Source: Catenulispora sp. EB89
GTDB taxonomy: Bacteria > Actinomycetota > Actinomycetes > Streptomycetales > Catenulisporaceae
Assembly: GCF_041261445.1 (NCBI RefSeq)
Contig: NZ_JBGCCU010000013.1
Span: forward strand, 186,001 to 250,000
Direction: 5' to 3'
DNA length: 64,000 bases
In this document: one piece after another, positions 42,051 through 50,162 of the stretch
Numbering within the stretch: position 1 is the first letter of the stretch
Layout: every line of letters begins with the position of its first letter
The notes under the pieces: model-generated
Databases searched by the model: none
What the model saw: only the letters and a program-made list of their open reading frames with translations
Told to the model about the DNA's origin: nothing
Translations under genes and position numbers: made by a program

Positions 42051-43394
42051 CTATTCTGCCGCCGGCGTGCCCGCCAGCCACGCGCTCGCGGCGGCCACCA
42101 TCAGCCGCACCCCGACCTCCAGCGTCGGGTCGATCGCCGGGGCGAACTTCGGGGAGTGGTTGCTGGGCAGCGTGGCCGGCACCCCGTCCTCCAACAGGGA
42201 CAGGATGTCCTGCTCGGTGAAGTCGGCGAGGTCCAGGCCGCCGAAGTGCCAGAACACGGACGGGACGCCGAGCGTGGCGCCGAAGTGCCCGAAGTCCTCG
42301 CTGCCGGTCAGCGTGCTCGGCAGCACGAACACCCGGTCCGGGCCGAGCAGCGTGCGGAACGCGTCGAGCACCACGTCGGTCGCCGCCTGGTCGTTCACCA
42401 GCAGCGGCAGCTCGTCCAGCGGCGTGATCTCCGGCATCCGCTCCGCCCCGGAGGCGGCGGCCTCGGCGTTCACCACGCGCGTGATCGCGGCCAGCACCTT
42501 CTCCCGCACCGCCGGCGTGGTGGTGCGGACGGTGACGGCGAGCTCGGCGTCGTCCGGGATGACGTTGCCGCGGGTGCCGGCGTGGATGGAGCCGACGGTG
42601 ACCACGGCCGACCGGCTCGCCGCGATCTCGCGGGACACGATCGTCTGCAACCGCATGACGATCGCGGCGGCGATGACCACCGGGTCGATGGTCGCCTCGG
42701 GCATCGACCCGTGCCCGCCACGCCCGAAGATCTTGACGCGCAGCGTGTCGCAGGAGCTCATCACCGGGCCGGGGCGAGTGCCGACCAGCCCGGCCGGCGC
42801 CGGGCCGACGTGCTGCCCGAGGCAGATCTCGGGGCGGGGGAAGCGGTCGGGGAAGCCGTCCTCGATCATCTTCGGCGCGCCGCCGACCTCCTCGGCCGGC
42901 TGGAAGACGGCCACCACCGTGCCGCCCCAGGACGCGCGGTTGGCGGCCAGCAGGTCGGTGACGCCGAGCAGGCAGGTGACGTGGACGTCGTGGCCGCAGG
43001 CGTGCATCACCGGGACCTCGGTGCCGTCGAGATCGGTGGCGGTGACGGTGGAGGCGTAGGGGAGGCCGGTCTCCTCGCGGACCGGGAGGGCGTCCATGTC
43101 GGCGCGGAGCAGGATCACCGGGGCTTCGGCTGAGCCGTTCAGGCCATCGCTCAGGCCACCGTGGAGCACGCCCACGACGCCGGTACCGGCGATCTTCTCC
43201 GTGCCGCCGAGCCCTTCGGTGACGTCCCACCCCGCCGCGCGCAGCCGCTCCACGACGATGCCCGCTGTCCGGACCTCCTGAAAGGAGAGCTCGGGATGCT
43301 CATGGAGATCCTTGTAGAGGTCGCGCAGTCCTGGGAGGACATCCTCCAGCCCACGCAAAAGGTCGGCAGCGGCTGCTCTGGCGGGCTCGGTCAT
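42051..43394 (-). CDS. M20-family amidohydrolase (hippurate/IAA-amide hydrolase-like)
   Basis: A 447-residue metallo-amidohydrolase. HEHPELSFQEVRTA near residue 31, ADMDALPVREETGLPY, the metal-binding MHACGHDVH, and FQPAEEVGGAPKMIEDGF with the catalytic Glu pair; the final metal His lies in SEDFGHFG. It removes an acyl group from an N-acyl amino acid or a related conjugate. It is separated from the PspA-like and methyltransferase genes on the same strand by 52 and 77 bp. Confidence 0.93.
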   Translation of the reverse strand: MTEPARAAAADLLRGLEDVLPGLRDLYKDLHEHPELSFQEVRTAGIVVERLRAAGWDVTEGLGGTEKIAGTGVVGVLHGGLSDGLNGSAEAPVILLRADMDALPVREETGLPYASTVTATDLDGTEVPVMHACGHDVHVTCLLGVTDLLAANRASWGGTVVAVFQPAEEVGGAPKMIEDGFPDRFPRPEICLGQHVGPAPAGLVGTRPGPVMSSCDTLRVKIFGRGGHGSMPEATIDPVVIAAAIVMRLQTIVSREIAASRSAVVTVGSIHAGTRGNVIPDDAELAVTVRTTTPAVREKVLAAITRVVNAEAAASGAERMPEITPLDELPLLVNDQAATDVVLDAFRTLLGPDRVFVLPSTLTGSEDFGHFGATLGVPSVFWHFGGLDLADFTEQDILSLLEDGVPATLPSNHSPKFAPAIDPTLEVGVRLMVAAASAWLAGTPAAE

Positions 43395-43471
43395 GCTGGC
43401 TCCGTTCCGGGAAAGATGCCTCCACCTTGGTCAACGCGGGGCTCTCAAGCAACCGGCGGGTAACCTCGGCT

Positions 43472-44281
43472 CTACTTCTTGCGCCCGAGTGCCCCGTACA
43501 TCCAGATGTCGTCGGCGTCCCTCGGCACCGGACCGTCCGGGCGCCACCGGGGCAGCAGCACGACGCCGGGGTCGAGCAGGTCCAGGCCGTCGAAGAACGC
43601 GGCGGTCTCCTTGGCGCTGCGGACGGTCAGCTTCGCCGTCGACTTCTCGTACGCCTGCGCCGACACCGCCAGGCGCTCCTGGTCGAAGTCGCCGGTCACG
43701 TGCGTCAGGGCCAGGAAGCTGCCGGCCGGGACCGCGTCCATCAGGGTGCTGACGATGCCGTACGGGTCCTCGTCGTCGCTCACGAAGTGCAGCACCGCGA
43801 TCAGCAGCACGCCGATCGGCTGCTCGAAGTCGAGCACCCCGCGCACCTGCGGGTCGGCCAGTATCGCGGCCGGATCGCGCAGATCGCCCTTGACGATCGT
43901 CGCGGCCCCGATCCCGGCGTCCACCGGCCTGGCACGCGCGTGGGCCAGGACGATCGGGTCGTTGTCGACGCCGACGATGCGGGCGTCCGGCCGGGCCGCC
44001 AGCGCGGACGCGACCGTCCCACCGGGCCCCGGCAACCCGATGCCGACGTCCAGGAACTGCGAAACCCCCTCGGCCGCGATCCCCCGCACCGCACGCCCGA
44101 GGAAGGCCCGGTTGGCGCGCGCGAAGGCCCGCACCTTCGGCATGTTCTTCAGGACCTTCTCGGCGGCCTCGCGGTCGGCGGCGAAGTTGTCCTTGCCACC
44201 CAAGTAGTAGTCGTACATGCGCGCCGGCGTGGCGACTTCGGTGTCCACTTCCGGCGTCGTCCACTTCGCCTCGTCGGACAT
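43472..44281 (-). CDS. DUF574-type S-adenosylmethionine methyltransferase
   Basis: A 269-residue protein starting at ATG 44279-44281 (MSDEAKWTTPEVDTEVATPA) with a GGGAGG site; an open frame extends further upstream but without coding character. It has ARMYDYYLGGKDNFAADREA, the hallmark of the actinobacteria-specific DUF574 family, RAFLGRAVRGIAAEGVSQFL, the SAM motif DVGIGLPGPG, and VGVDNDPIVLAHARA. Natural substrate unknown, although relatives are expanded in actinomycetes. Upstream lies an imperfect dyad (TCTCTG/CAGAGA, about 44355-44377). Confidence 0.93.
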   Translation of the reverse strand: MSDEAKWTTPEVDTEVATPARMYDYYLGGKDNFAADREAAEKVLKNMPKVRAFARANRAFLGRAVRGIAAEGVSQFLDVGIGLPGPGGTVASALAARPDARIVGVDNDPIVLAHARARPVDAGIGAATIVKGDLRDPAAILADPQVRGVLDFEQPIGVLLIAVLHFVSDDEDPYGIVSTLMDAVPAGSFLALTHVTGDFDQERLAVSAQAYEKSTAKLTVRSAKETAAFFDGLDLLDPGVVLLPRWRPDGPVPRDADDIWMYGALGRKK

Positions 44282-44448
44282 GTCGCCTCCCCATCCCGGC
44301 CGGACCCGGCCATCGGCGGTGTTGATCGCTTGGCGCGGATCATACCCATCGTCTCTGCTTCCTGATAACAGAGATCGATAATCACGCTCAGGCGTCAGGC
44401 GATACCCGGCAGACCAGTTCGCCATGCGTCGCCAGGCCCGGCGTTCCC

Positions 44449-44490
44449 GCCGACCGCCGACCGCCGACCGCCGACCGCCTACCGCCTACC
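44449..44490. repeat. Six tandem 7-bp repeats at the 3' end of the kinase fusion gene
   Basis: GCCGACC repeated four times (44449-44476) and then GCCTACC twice (44477-44490). The repeat includes the kinase gene's stop (44486-44488 on the minus strand). Since seven is not a multiple of three, copy-number change in the last units would shift or extend the protein C-terminus. Confidence 0.9.
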
Positions 44491-47395
44491 GCCCGCCCTC
44501 ATCCCCCACCCCGGCACTGTCCAGCAGCCCGTCCAGCACCCGGCGGCGCTCGTCGACGAGCGCCTTCAGCTTGTCCGCCATCGAGTCCAGCCGCCGCATC
44601 GCGGCCGGCATGCCGGCGTCCTGCCCCGGCGCGAACACGATGCGGCCCAGCTCCGACTCGCGCGCGGACGTCAGCTCGTCGCGGATGCGGTCCAGCCGGT
44701 TGTGCACCGACGACAGCGCCTGCAGCAGGTGGTCCTTCAGCTTCCGGCGCTCGCCCGGGTCCTTCGGCGGCGCGGTGGTGCCGTCCGGCCCCTCCGCGTC
44801 CCACTCGCGCGACAGCTGCGCCAGCAGGCCGATGTCGCCGCGGGTGTAGGCGTCGTTCACGCGCGCCATGAAGACCTCGCGGCGCTGGCGGTCGGCCTCG
44901 TCGTCGGACAGGTCGGGGTGGCAGCGGCGGGCGAGTTTGCGGTACATGCGCTTGGCTTCGCCGGTCGGGGCCGGGCGCGGGGGGTCGGCGCGGGTGGCGC
45001 GGACCTTCTCCTCGTCGGCCTGGCGGGCCGACTGCTGCGCGCGCTCGCGCGCCGTCTCGGCGTCGCGCTGGTCGTCCGCGCGGCCGCTGCGCGCCGCGTG
45101 CACCTCGGCGATGCGGGCCTCGATCTCGTCGAGTTCGGCCAGCAGCGGCGCGAACATGCGCGCGTGCGCACGGCCGAACACCGCGAGCAGGTTGCGGACC
45201 TCCGCGAGTTCGGCCTCGGCCTGCGACAGCTCGTCGGCCAGACCCGCCAGTTCGCGCTCCAGGTCCCCGATCTCCGGGTCCACCCACAGATCGGCCTCGG
45301 CCTGCTGCCCGGACTGGCCCGGCTGCCCGCTGTAGGGGCCGACCTTCGACACGACGCGCATCACCAGCGTCTCGTCGTCGACCCACACCGCGCGGATCTT
45401 GCCCTCGCCGAGCACCTCCACGGCCTCCGGCCCGCGCGCCGTGAGCTGCACGCGCGCGGCCAGCTTCTCCTGCCCGAGCTCGCCGGGCGCGACCTCGACG
45501 CAGATGTGGAACTCCCGCGTCTCCTCGCCCCACGCCCCGGTCGGGAAGCCGACCGTGCGGACCGCGTCGCCGGGGATCCGGTTGTCCGTCAGGTCGCGCA
45601 GCACCGGATCGACCTGCTTCACGTAGCGGATCACGGCTCCGCTCGGCGTCCAGAGGCTGAGTTCGACGTCTGCGACCCGCTTCGCCGCGGCCCCGACCGT
45701 CGCGTCGCGCACCGCCGACGGCAGCGCCTCGGGCTCGGCCACCAACGCCATCGTGCCGGACAGCTGCTCGGAGACCAGGCGCATCTCGTGGACGTCCCAG
45801 TCGTCGCCCAGACCCAGGCAGTCGGCCGTGAACAGCCCGGTGCAGGCGCGCGCGGTCATCGCCAACCGCGACGGATGCAACCCTTCGTCCCGGCCGTTCA
45901 CGATGAGGATCGCGTGCCGCACCGGCCCGGACCCGAGCGCGAACATGCGGGCCGCGCGGCTGAGCCAGAGCCCGATCTCGCGGCCCCCGTACGCCGTGAG
46001 CCGGTCCACCGCCGCCTTCGCCGCCGCGCGCGAGGCCGCGGTCACCGCCTCGGTGCCGCCGTCCTCGGGGTACACGGCCTGGCTGTCGGCGCGCCCGGCG
46101 ATCACCGCGAACCGCGCGCCGTCGGGCAGCTCGTCGATCCCGGCGCGCAGCGCGGCCTTGACGCCCGCCAACCGCCCCGGCTCGGCCAGCGAGCGCGAGC
46201 AGTCGGCGATGAAGACCACCGACGGCGGCCCGTCGGCGCTGGCCACCGCCGCCGGCTTCGAGGAGTAGCTGCGGTCGGCACGCCGTGCCGCGGCCGCGGC
46301 GTGGGCGCGCGTCGGAGCCCCGGCCCCGGAGTCCGCGGTGCTGACCCGGACCACGGCGTGCACCTCGCGCCGGCCGGCCGCCAGGAACTCGTTCTGGTTG
46401 ACCCCGATCTCGGTCCGGATGCCGCGGATCGCCTCCGAGGCGTTGGCCGTGCGCGCGCCGCGGCTGGCCGCGACGTCGTCGTTGCGCAGGCGCTCGTTGA
46501 CGAACGCGAAGTGCTCGACCCACTCCACGCCGAGCTGCACGTCCTGCGCCAGCGAGGACACCAGCGAGCCGGACGCCTCGACGGTCGGCGGCGGCGTCCA
46601 GTCGCCGACCAGCGCGAGCGCCGCGGCGACGTCCGGCCGGGTCGAGGGGTCCTTGTCCAGCAGCCGGGTGATCAGCGGGGTCAGCCGGCCGCCCCGGCGC
46701 AGCGGCGCCGGCTGCCCGGCCACCACGGAGCCGATGATGTCGGCCCGGAACGCCGGAACGCCTTCCACCGCCTCGTAAAGCGTGGCCCCGAGGGAGAACA
46801 GGTCGCCGATCGCGCCGGCGTCCTGGGAGATCACGCGCTCGGGCGCGACGTAGCCGGGCGAGCCGATGAAGGTGCCGGTCCGGGTTACACGCTGGTCGTC
46901 GAAGCGGACGGCGATGCCGAAGTCCGCGAGCAGCGCGGTGCCGTCGGAGGCCAGCAGGACGTTGCCGGGCTTCACGTCCCGGTGCACGATCCCGGCGGCG
47001 TGCGCGGCGGCCAGTGCGCGCAGCAGGTCCCGGGCCAGGGCCACGGCGTCGTTCTCGGTGAGCGGGCCGTGCCGCACCAGGCGCTCGGCCAGGCTCTCGC
47101 CCTTCACCAGCTGCATGACGATCCACGGCGCGCCGTTCTCGATGTGGACGTCGTGCACGGTCACGATGTTGGGGCAGTCGCGCAACCGCGCGGTGTTGCG
47201 GGCCTCGCGGGCGGCGCGCGCGACGCGTTCGGCGGCCTGCGGGCCCTTGCCCTCCATCGGGAGCAGGACCTGCTTCACCGCGACGTCCACCCCGAGGTGC
47301 ATGTCGTAGGCGCGCCACACTTGTCCGAACGCTCCGGAACCCAACCGATCCACCAGTCGGTAGCGTCCCCCGATCACCCGTCCTGGCTCGGTCAC
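44486..47395 (-). CDS. Ser/Thr protein kinase - VWA-like - J-domain-like fusion protein
   Basis: A 969-residue cytosolic protein with three recognisable parts. Kinase, residues about 8-268: glycine loop GSGAFG (19-24), K41, HRD with D140, DFG at 158-160, APE at 184-186; a complete Hanks-type active site. VWA-like domain, about 391-570, with a MIDAS-type D398-CSRS motif. A beta-rich region, then long coiled coil (about 710-800), and a J-domain-like segment, YRKLARRCHPDLSDDEADRQ, with the HPD triplet at 826-828 followed by a helix to about 850. No transmembrane segment. The J-like portion could recruit Hsp70. Combined kinase, VWA and J modules in one chain are unusual. The gene stands 45 bp from the CsoR-family gene on the same strand. 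Confidence 0.9.
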   Translation of the reverse strand: MTEPGRVIGGRYRLVDRLGSGAFGQVWRAYDMHLGVDVAVKQVLLPMEGKGPQAAERVARAAREARNTARLRDCPNIVTVHDVHIENGAPWIVMQLVKGESLAERLVRHGPLTENDAVALARDLLRALAAAHAAGIVHRDVKPGNVLLASDGTALLADFGIAVRFDDQRVTRTGTFIGSPGYVAPERVISQDAGAIGDLFSLGATLYEAVEGVPAFRADIIGSVVAGQPAPLRRGGRLTPLITRLLDKDPSTRPDVAAALALVGDWTPPPTVEASGSLVSSLAQDVQLGVEWVEHFAFVNERLRNDDVAASRGARTANASEAIRGIRTEIGVNQNEFLAAGRREVHAVVRVSTADSGAGAPTRAHAAAAARRADRSYSSKPAAVASADGPPSVVFIADCSRSLAEPGRLAGVKAALRAGIDELPDGARFAVIAGRADSQAVYPEDGGTEAVTAASRAAAKAAVDRLTAYGGREIGLWLSRAARMFALGSGPVRHAILIVNGRDEGLHPSRLAMTARACTGLFTADCLGLGDDWDVHEMRLVSEQLSGTMALVAEPEALPSAVRDATVGAAAKRVADVELSLWTPSGAVIRYVKQVDPVLRDLTDNRIPGDAVRTVGFPTGAWGEETREFHICVEVAPGELGQEKLAARVQLTARGPEAVEVLGEGKIRAVWVDDETLVMRVVSKVGPYSGQPGQSGQQAEADLWVDPEIGDLERELAGLADELSQAEAELAEVRNLLAVFGRAHARMFAPLLAELDEIEARIAEVHAARSGRADDQRDAETARERAQQSARQADEEKVRATRADPPRPAPTGEAKRMYRKLARRCHPDLSDDEADRQRREVFMARVNDAYTRGDIGLLAQLSREWDAEGPDGTTAPPKDPGERRKLKDHLLQALSSVHNRLDRIRDELTSARESELGRIVFAPGQDAGMPAAMRRLDSMADKLKALVDERRRVLDGLLDSAGVGDEGGR

Positions 47396-47440
47396 GCACT
47401 GAGCCTACGGGGATCGGCGGCTCGGCGCGATGGTCGTTTG

Positions 47441-47707
47441 CTAAGCCAGCGACAGGAACAGCTTCTCCATCTGCGCCACGTTGGCCGCGCGCTCCTCGCC
47501 GTCGGCGGTCTCCAGGCACTGCTGCAATCCGCCGGCGATCACCTTGAAGCCGGCCCGGTCCAGCGCCCGGGACACGGCGGCGAGCTGGGTCACGATCTCC
47601 GAGCAGTCCCGGCCGGACTCCAGCATCGCGATGACGCCGCGGATCTGGCCCTCGGCGCGGCGCAGCCGCTTGGTCACGTCGGAAACGGTCTCAGGCTCGA
47701 CCTGCAC
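47441..47707 (-). CDS. CsoR/FrmR-family regulator lacking the canonical His
   Basis: An 88-residue all-helical DNA-binding protein: VTKRLRRAEGQIRGVIAMLE, then C35 in GRDCSEIVTQLAAVS and C64 in GLQQCLE. The position equivalent to the copper-binding His of CsoR (60 in this numbering) is Gly, so the C-H-C copper site is not formed. Relatives with two Cys and no His include the persulfide sensor CstR. A palindromic operator lies 56 bp upstream. No copper or sulfur gene is seen beside it, only the kinase fusion downstream. Metal or sulfur sensing is therefore open. Confidence 0.9.
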   Translation of the reverse strand: MQVEPETVSDVTKRLRRAEGQIRGVIAMLESGRDCSEIVTQLAAVSRALDRAGFKVIAGGLQQCLETADGEERAANVAQMEKLFLSLA

Positions 47708-47762
47708 CTCGGCGCTCCTTCCCGGCGCGAGGCGCCGGATCGGGGATCATCGCCGCGGAGCA

Positions 47763-47776
47763 TACCCCCAGGGGTA
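47763..47776. promoter_or_regulatory. CsoR-type palindromic operator
   Basis: TACCCC-CA-GGGGTA is a perfect G-tract palindrome of the kind bound by CsoR/CstR tetramers. It lies upstream of the CsoR-family gene (start 47707, minus strand), and read on that strand its downstream half merges into TATGCT, a possible -10 box, so binding would block transcription. Confidence 0.8.
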
Positions 47777-47827
47777 CAGATCGGCACCCCCTCCCGGCGC
47801 ATAATAAGCAACGCTAAGTATCGTATT

Positions 47828-47850
47828 TTCCGGGGAACATTTCCCCGGAA
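47828..47850. promoter_or_regulatory. Perfect 10-bp-arm palindrome, candidate operator
   Basis: TTCCGGGGAA-CAT-TTCCCCGGAA in the 340-bp divergent gap (47708-48047) between the CsoR-family and TetR genes. It is embedded in an AT-rich patch (AGTATCGTATTT) that looks like a promoter. It could be the TetR operator or a second site for the CsoR-family protein. The gap holds no gene that I can support. Confidence 0.6.
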
Positions 47851-47868
47851 GATGCGTTACCCTGCACA

Positions 47869-47883
47869 GGGGACCTGGTCCCC
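47869..47883. promoter_or_regulatory. Short GC palindrome
   Basis: GGGGACC-T-GGTCCCC, 7-bp arms around one base, 18 bp downstream of the larger palindrome in the same divergent gap. Its G-tract arms recall the CsoR-type operator; it may be an accessory site or a leader hairpin. Confidence 0.4.
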
Positions 47884-48047
47884 AACGAGGATCCCTCCGC
47901 AGGTAGATCCTTGGAAAACGGCCGCCGCGCCCGGGTACGCACCCCCTCCGTGTCCCGTGCGCGGCGGCTCCAATCTCCCACCAGGATCCGACCACTCACG
48001 TCGACCACTCAGCCCAGCCACTCAGCCCGACCGCCCAGGAGGAACCC

Positions 48048-48668
48048 GTGGACGTCGTGGCCGCCACCCCACGCCGCGCACCGCGCGCCCGAGCACCCCG
48101 CGTCGACGCCCTGCGCAACCGCGAACGCATCGTCGCCGCCGCCCGCGACCTGTTCACCGAGGTCGGCTGGCAGGTCCCGATCGACGAGGTGGCGCGCCGC
48201 GCCGGCATCGGCAACGCGACCGTCTACCGCCACTTCCCGGACCGCGACGCCCTGGTGCTCGCGGTGGTCCGCAGCGTTCTGAAGCGCACCGCCGACCGCG
48301 CCGAGTCCGCGCTGGCCCTGGGCGACGACCCCTTCGACGCGCTGAGCCGCTTCGTCCTCGCCGCCGCCGACGAACGCATCGGGGCGATGTGCATGATGCT
48401 CGACGGGGCCTACGACCCGGGCGACCCGGACGTCAAGGCACTGGAAGCCCGGCTGAACGAACTGGTCGAGACGATGCTCGCGCGAGCGCGGCGGGCGGGG
48501 ATGCTGCGGCCGGACGTCGATCTGGCCGACATCATCGTGGCCGTCGCGCAGCTGACGCGGCCGCTGCCGGGGTATGTCACGGTGCGGCGGAGTTCGCGGC
48601 GGTATTTGCAGCTCTTCTTGGATGGGCTGCGGGCTCCGGGCTACTCGGCGCTGACCGCGGAGGAGTAG
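48048..48668 (+). CDS. TetR/AcrR-family transcriptional regulator
   Basis: A 206-residue regulator starting at GTG 48048 after a GGAGGAA site. The HTH occupies about 20-70 (LRNRERIVAAARDLFTEVGW, then RRAGIGNATVYRHFPDRDAL). The ligand domain continues with DPFDALSRFVLAAADERIGA. It converges with the SpoIIE phosphatase gene, 11 bp away. Targets are not visible other than possibly the palindromes upstream. Confidence 0.93.
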   Translation: MDVVAATPRRAPRARAPRVDALRNRERIVAAARDLFTEVGWQVPIDEVARRAGIGNATVYRHFPDRDALVLAVVRSVLKRTADRAESALALGDDPFDALSRFVLAAADERIGAMCMMLDGAYDPGDPDVKALEARLNELVETMLARARRAGMLRPDVDLADIIVAVAQLTRPLPGYVTVRRSSRRYLQLFLDGLRAPGYSALTAEE

Positions 48669-48679
48669 ACCTCAAACCC

Positions 48680-49900
48680 TCAAGGCCGGTGCACCAACAA
48701 CATCGCCAGATCCCGAGCCCGTGCCCCGCGAGCCCGCACCGTCACCTCGGCCTCGATCGCCGACAACACGTACTCCGGCCCGGCGTCCGCCAAATCCTCG
48801 AGGATCTGCGTCAGCGGCAGCGGTTCCACATCCGGCCCGCCGGAATCCGTGACGCCGTCGGTGTAGAGCAACAACGAATCGCCGCTGTCGAACGGCGTCA
48901 CCACCAAGCGCGCCCGGCCGTCCGCACCCGGTGCCAGGGTGCTGAGTCCCAGCGGCAGCCCCACCGACTGGCCCTGCACCGTGGACACCGCCCCGCAGCG
49001 CACCATCAGCGGCGGGGCGTGGCCGCAGCTCACGTGCTCCAGCCGGCCGTCGGGGCGGATCGAGACCACCGCGACGCTGGCGAACTCCTCGCGCACGTCC
49101 ACCACCGTGCGGGGCGGCGCGACCGCGAGCGAGTTCGAGGTCTCCCACAGCCGGGCGCCGTCGGCGAGCGGGACGTGCGCCGCGGCGGCGTCCGCGTCGC
49201 CGAGGAAGCGCCGCAGGCTCACCTCTAATCGGCGCACCAGATCGCGCAGGTCCGGTTCGTCGTACGCGGCCTCGCGGAACGAGCCCAGCAGCACCGCCGC
49301 CACCTCGACCGCGCCGAGGCCGCTGCCCCGGACGTCCCCGATGATCGCGCGCACGCCGTACGGGGTGTCGACGATGTCGTAGAAGTCCCCGCCGACCGAG
49401 GCGCCGGCCGAGGCCGAGGCGCTGCGCGCGGCCACCAGCACGTCGCCGACCGCCGGTCGCGGCGGCCGCAGCAGCACCCGCTGCGCCACCTCGGCGACCG
49501 CCCGCACCTGGTTCAGTTCGCCTATCATCCGCTGCCGCCGCACCGAGATCACGTAGCTGACGGCCACGACGGTCAGGATCGCCGCGAACGTGCCGATCCG
49601 TTGCGCCTCGCCGCCGGAGCCGTTGCCCGGGGTCACCGGCAGCAGAGCCACGAACGCGCACAGGCCCGCCAGCCAGACGCACTGCCGGCGGCCGGTGCCG
49701 GCGCAGGCGATCGCGGGGGCGGGGGCGGCGGCCAGCAGCGGCGCGAGCTGGATCCGGGCCGGGAGCAGGACCTGCATGACCAGCACCGCCGCGACCCAGA
49801 TCCCGGGCAGCACCAGCAGGAAAAGGGCGCGCCCGGTGTCGGCCGGCCGGCGCGTGCCCACGCCGCCTGCCCGGACCCATCGTGTCAAAGGACCACCCAA
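48680..49900 (-). CDS. SpoIIE/RsbU-type PP2C phosphatase with N-terminal membrane anchor
   Basis: A 406-residue serine phosphatase. TTG start at 49898-49900 was accepted because no better in-frame start fits; this is uncertain. Residues about 22-115 form three to four hydrophobic segments; the catalytic SpoIIE domain shows GASVGGDFYDIVDT, the metal motif GDVRGSGLGAVEVA, HVSCGHAPPLMVR and LLLYTDGVTDSGG. Such enzymes dephosphorylate anti-anti-sigma factors to activate alternative sigma factors. No sensor domain or partner anti-sigma gene is adjacent. Confidence 0.9.
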   Translation of the reverse strand: MGGPLTRWVRAGGVGTRRPADTGRALFLLVLPGIWVAAVLVMQVLLPARIQLAPLLAAAPAPAIACAGTGRRQCVWLAGLCAFVALLPVTPGNGSGGEAQRIGTFAAILTVVAVSYVISVRRQRMIGELNQVRAVAEVAQRVLLRPPRPAVGDVLVAARSASASAGASVGGDFYDIVDTPYGVRAIIGDVRGSGLGAVEVAAVLLGSFREAAYDEPDLRDLVRRLEVSLRRFLGDADAAAAHVPLADGARLWETSNSLAVAPPRTVVDVREEFASVAVVSIRPDGRLEHVSCGHAPPLMVRCGAVSTVQGQSVGLPLGLSTLAPGADGRARLVVTPFDSGDSLLLYTDGVTDSGGPDVEPLPLTQILEDLADAGPEYVLSAIEAEVTVRARGARARDLAMLLVHRP

Positions 49901-50162
49901 CGCGTGCCCACGCCTCTCAGCGTCCTTAATCCGACAGGACGGAGCATAACCCGGCGCGGCCCGCAGATGTCGAGGAATCGCCCGATTCGCACGTTTGGAC
50001 TACCGCCTTCACCAGGGCTCGAATACCATGCACGAGGCGATGTTCACCTTGCCGAAAACCTCAGGCCAGCTCCCTCACCGGCCCAGTCCGACTCCGGGGT
50101 GTTGGCTCCGCATGGCATCCGCGCCGATCCGGGCGCGGGACGGACGGTACCGAGGGGACCGC

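Noticed and set aside
44282-44425. Upstream 48 residues of the DUF574 methyltransferase
   Set aside because: No family similarity, and ATG 44281 has a GGGAGG site; DUF574 proteins usually start near this point.
44702-49228. 1508-codon plus-strand open frame opposite the kinase fusion
   Set aside because: It is the antisense of genes with clear kinase, CsoR and TetR motifs; the translation is His/Arg/Gly/Val-rich without any fold, as expected of GC-rich shadow frames.
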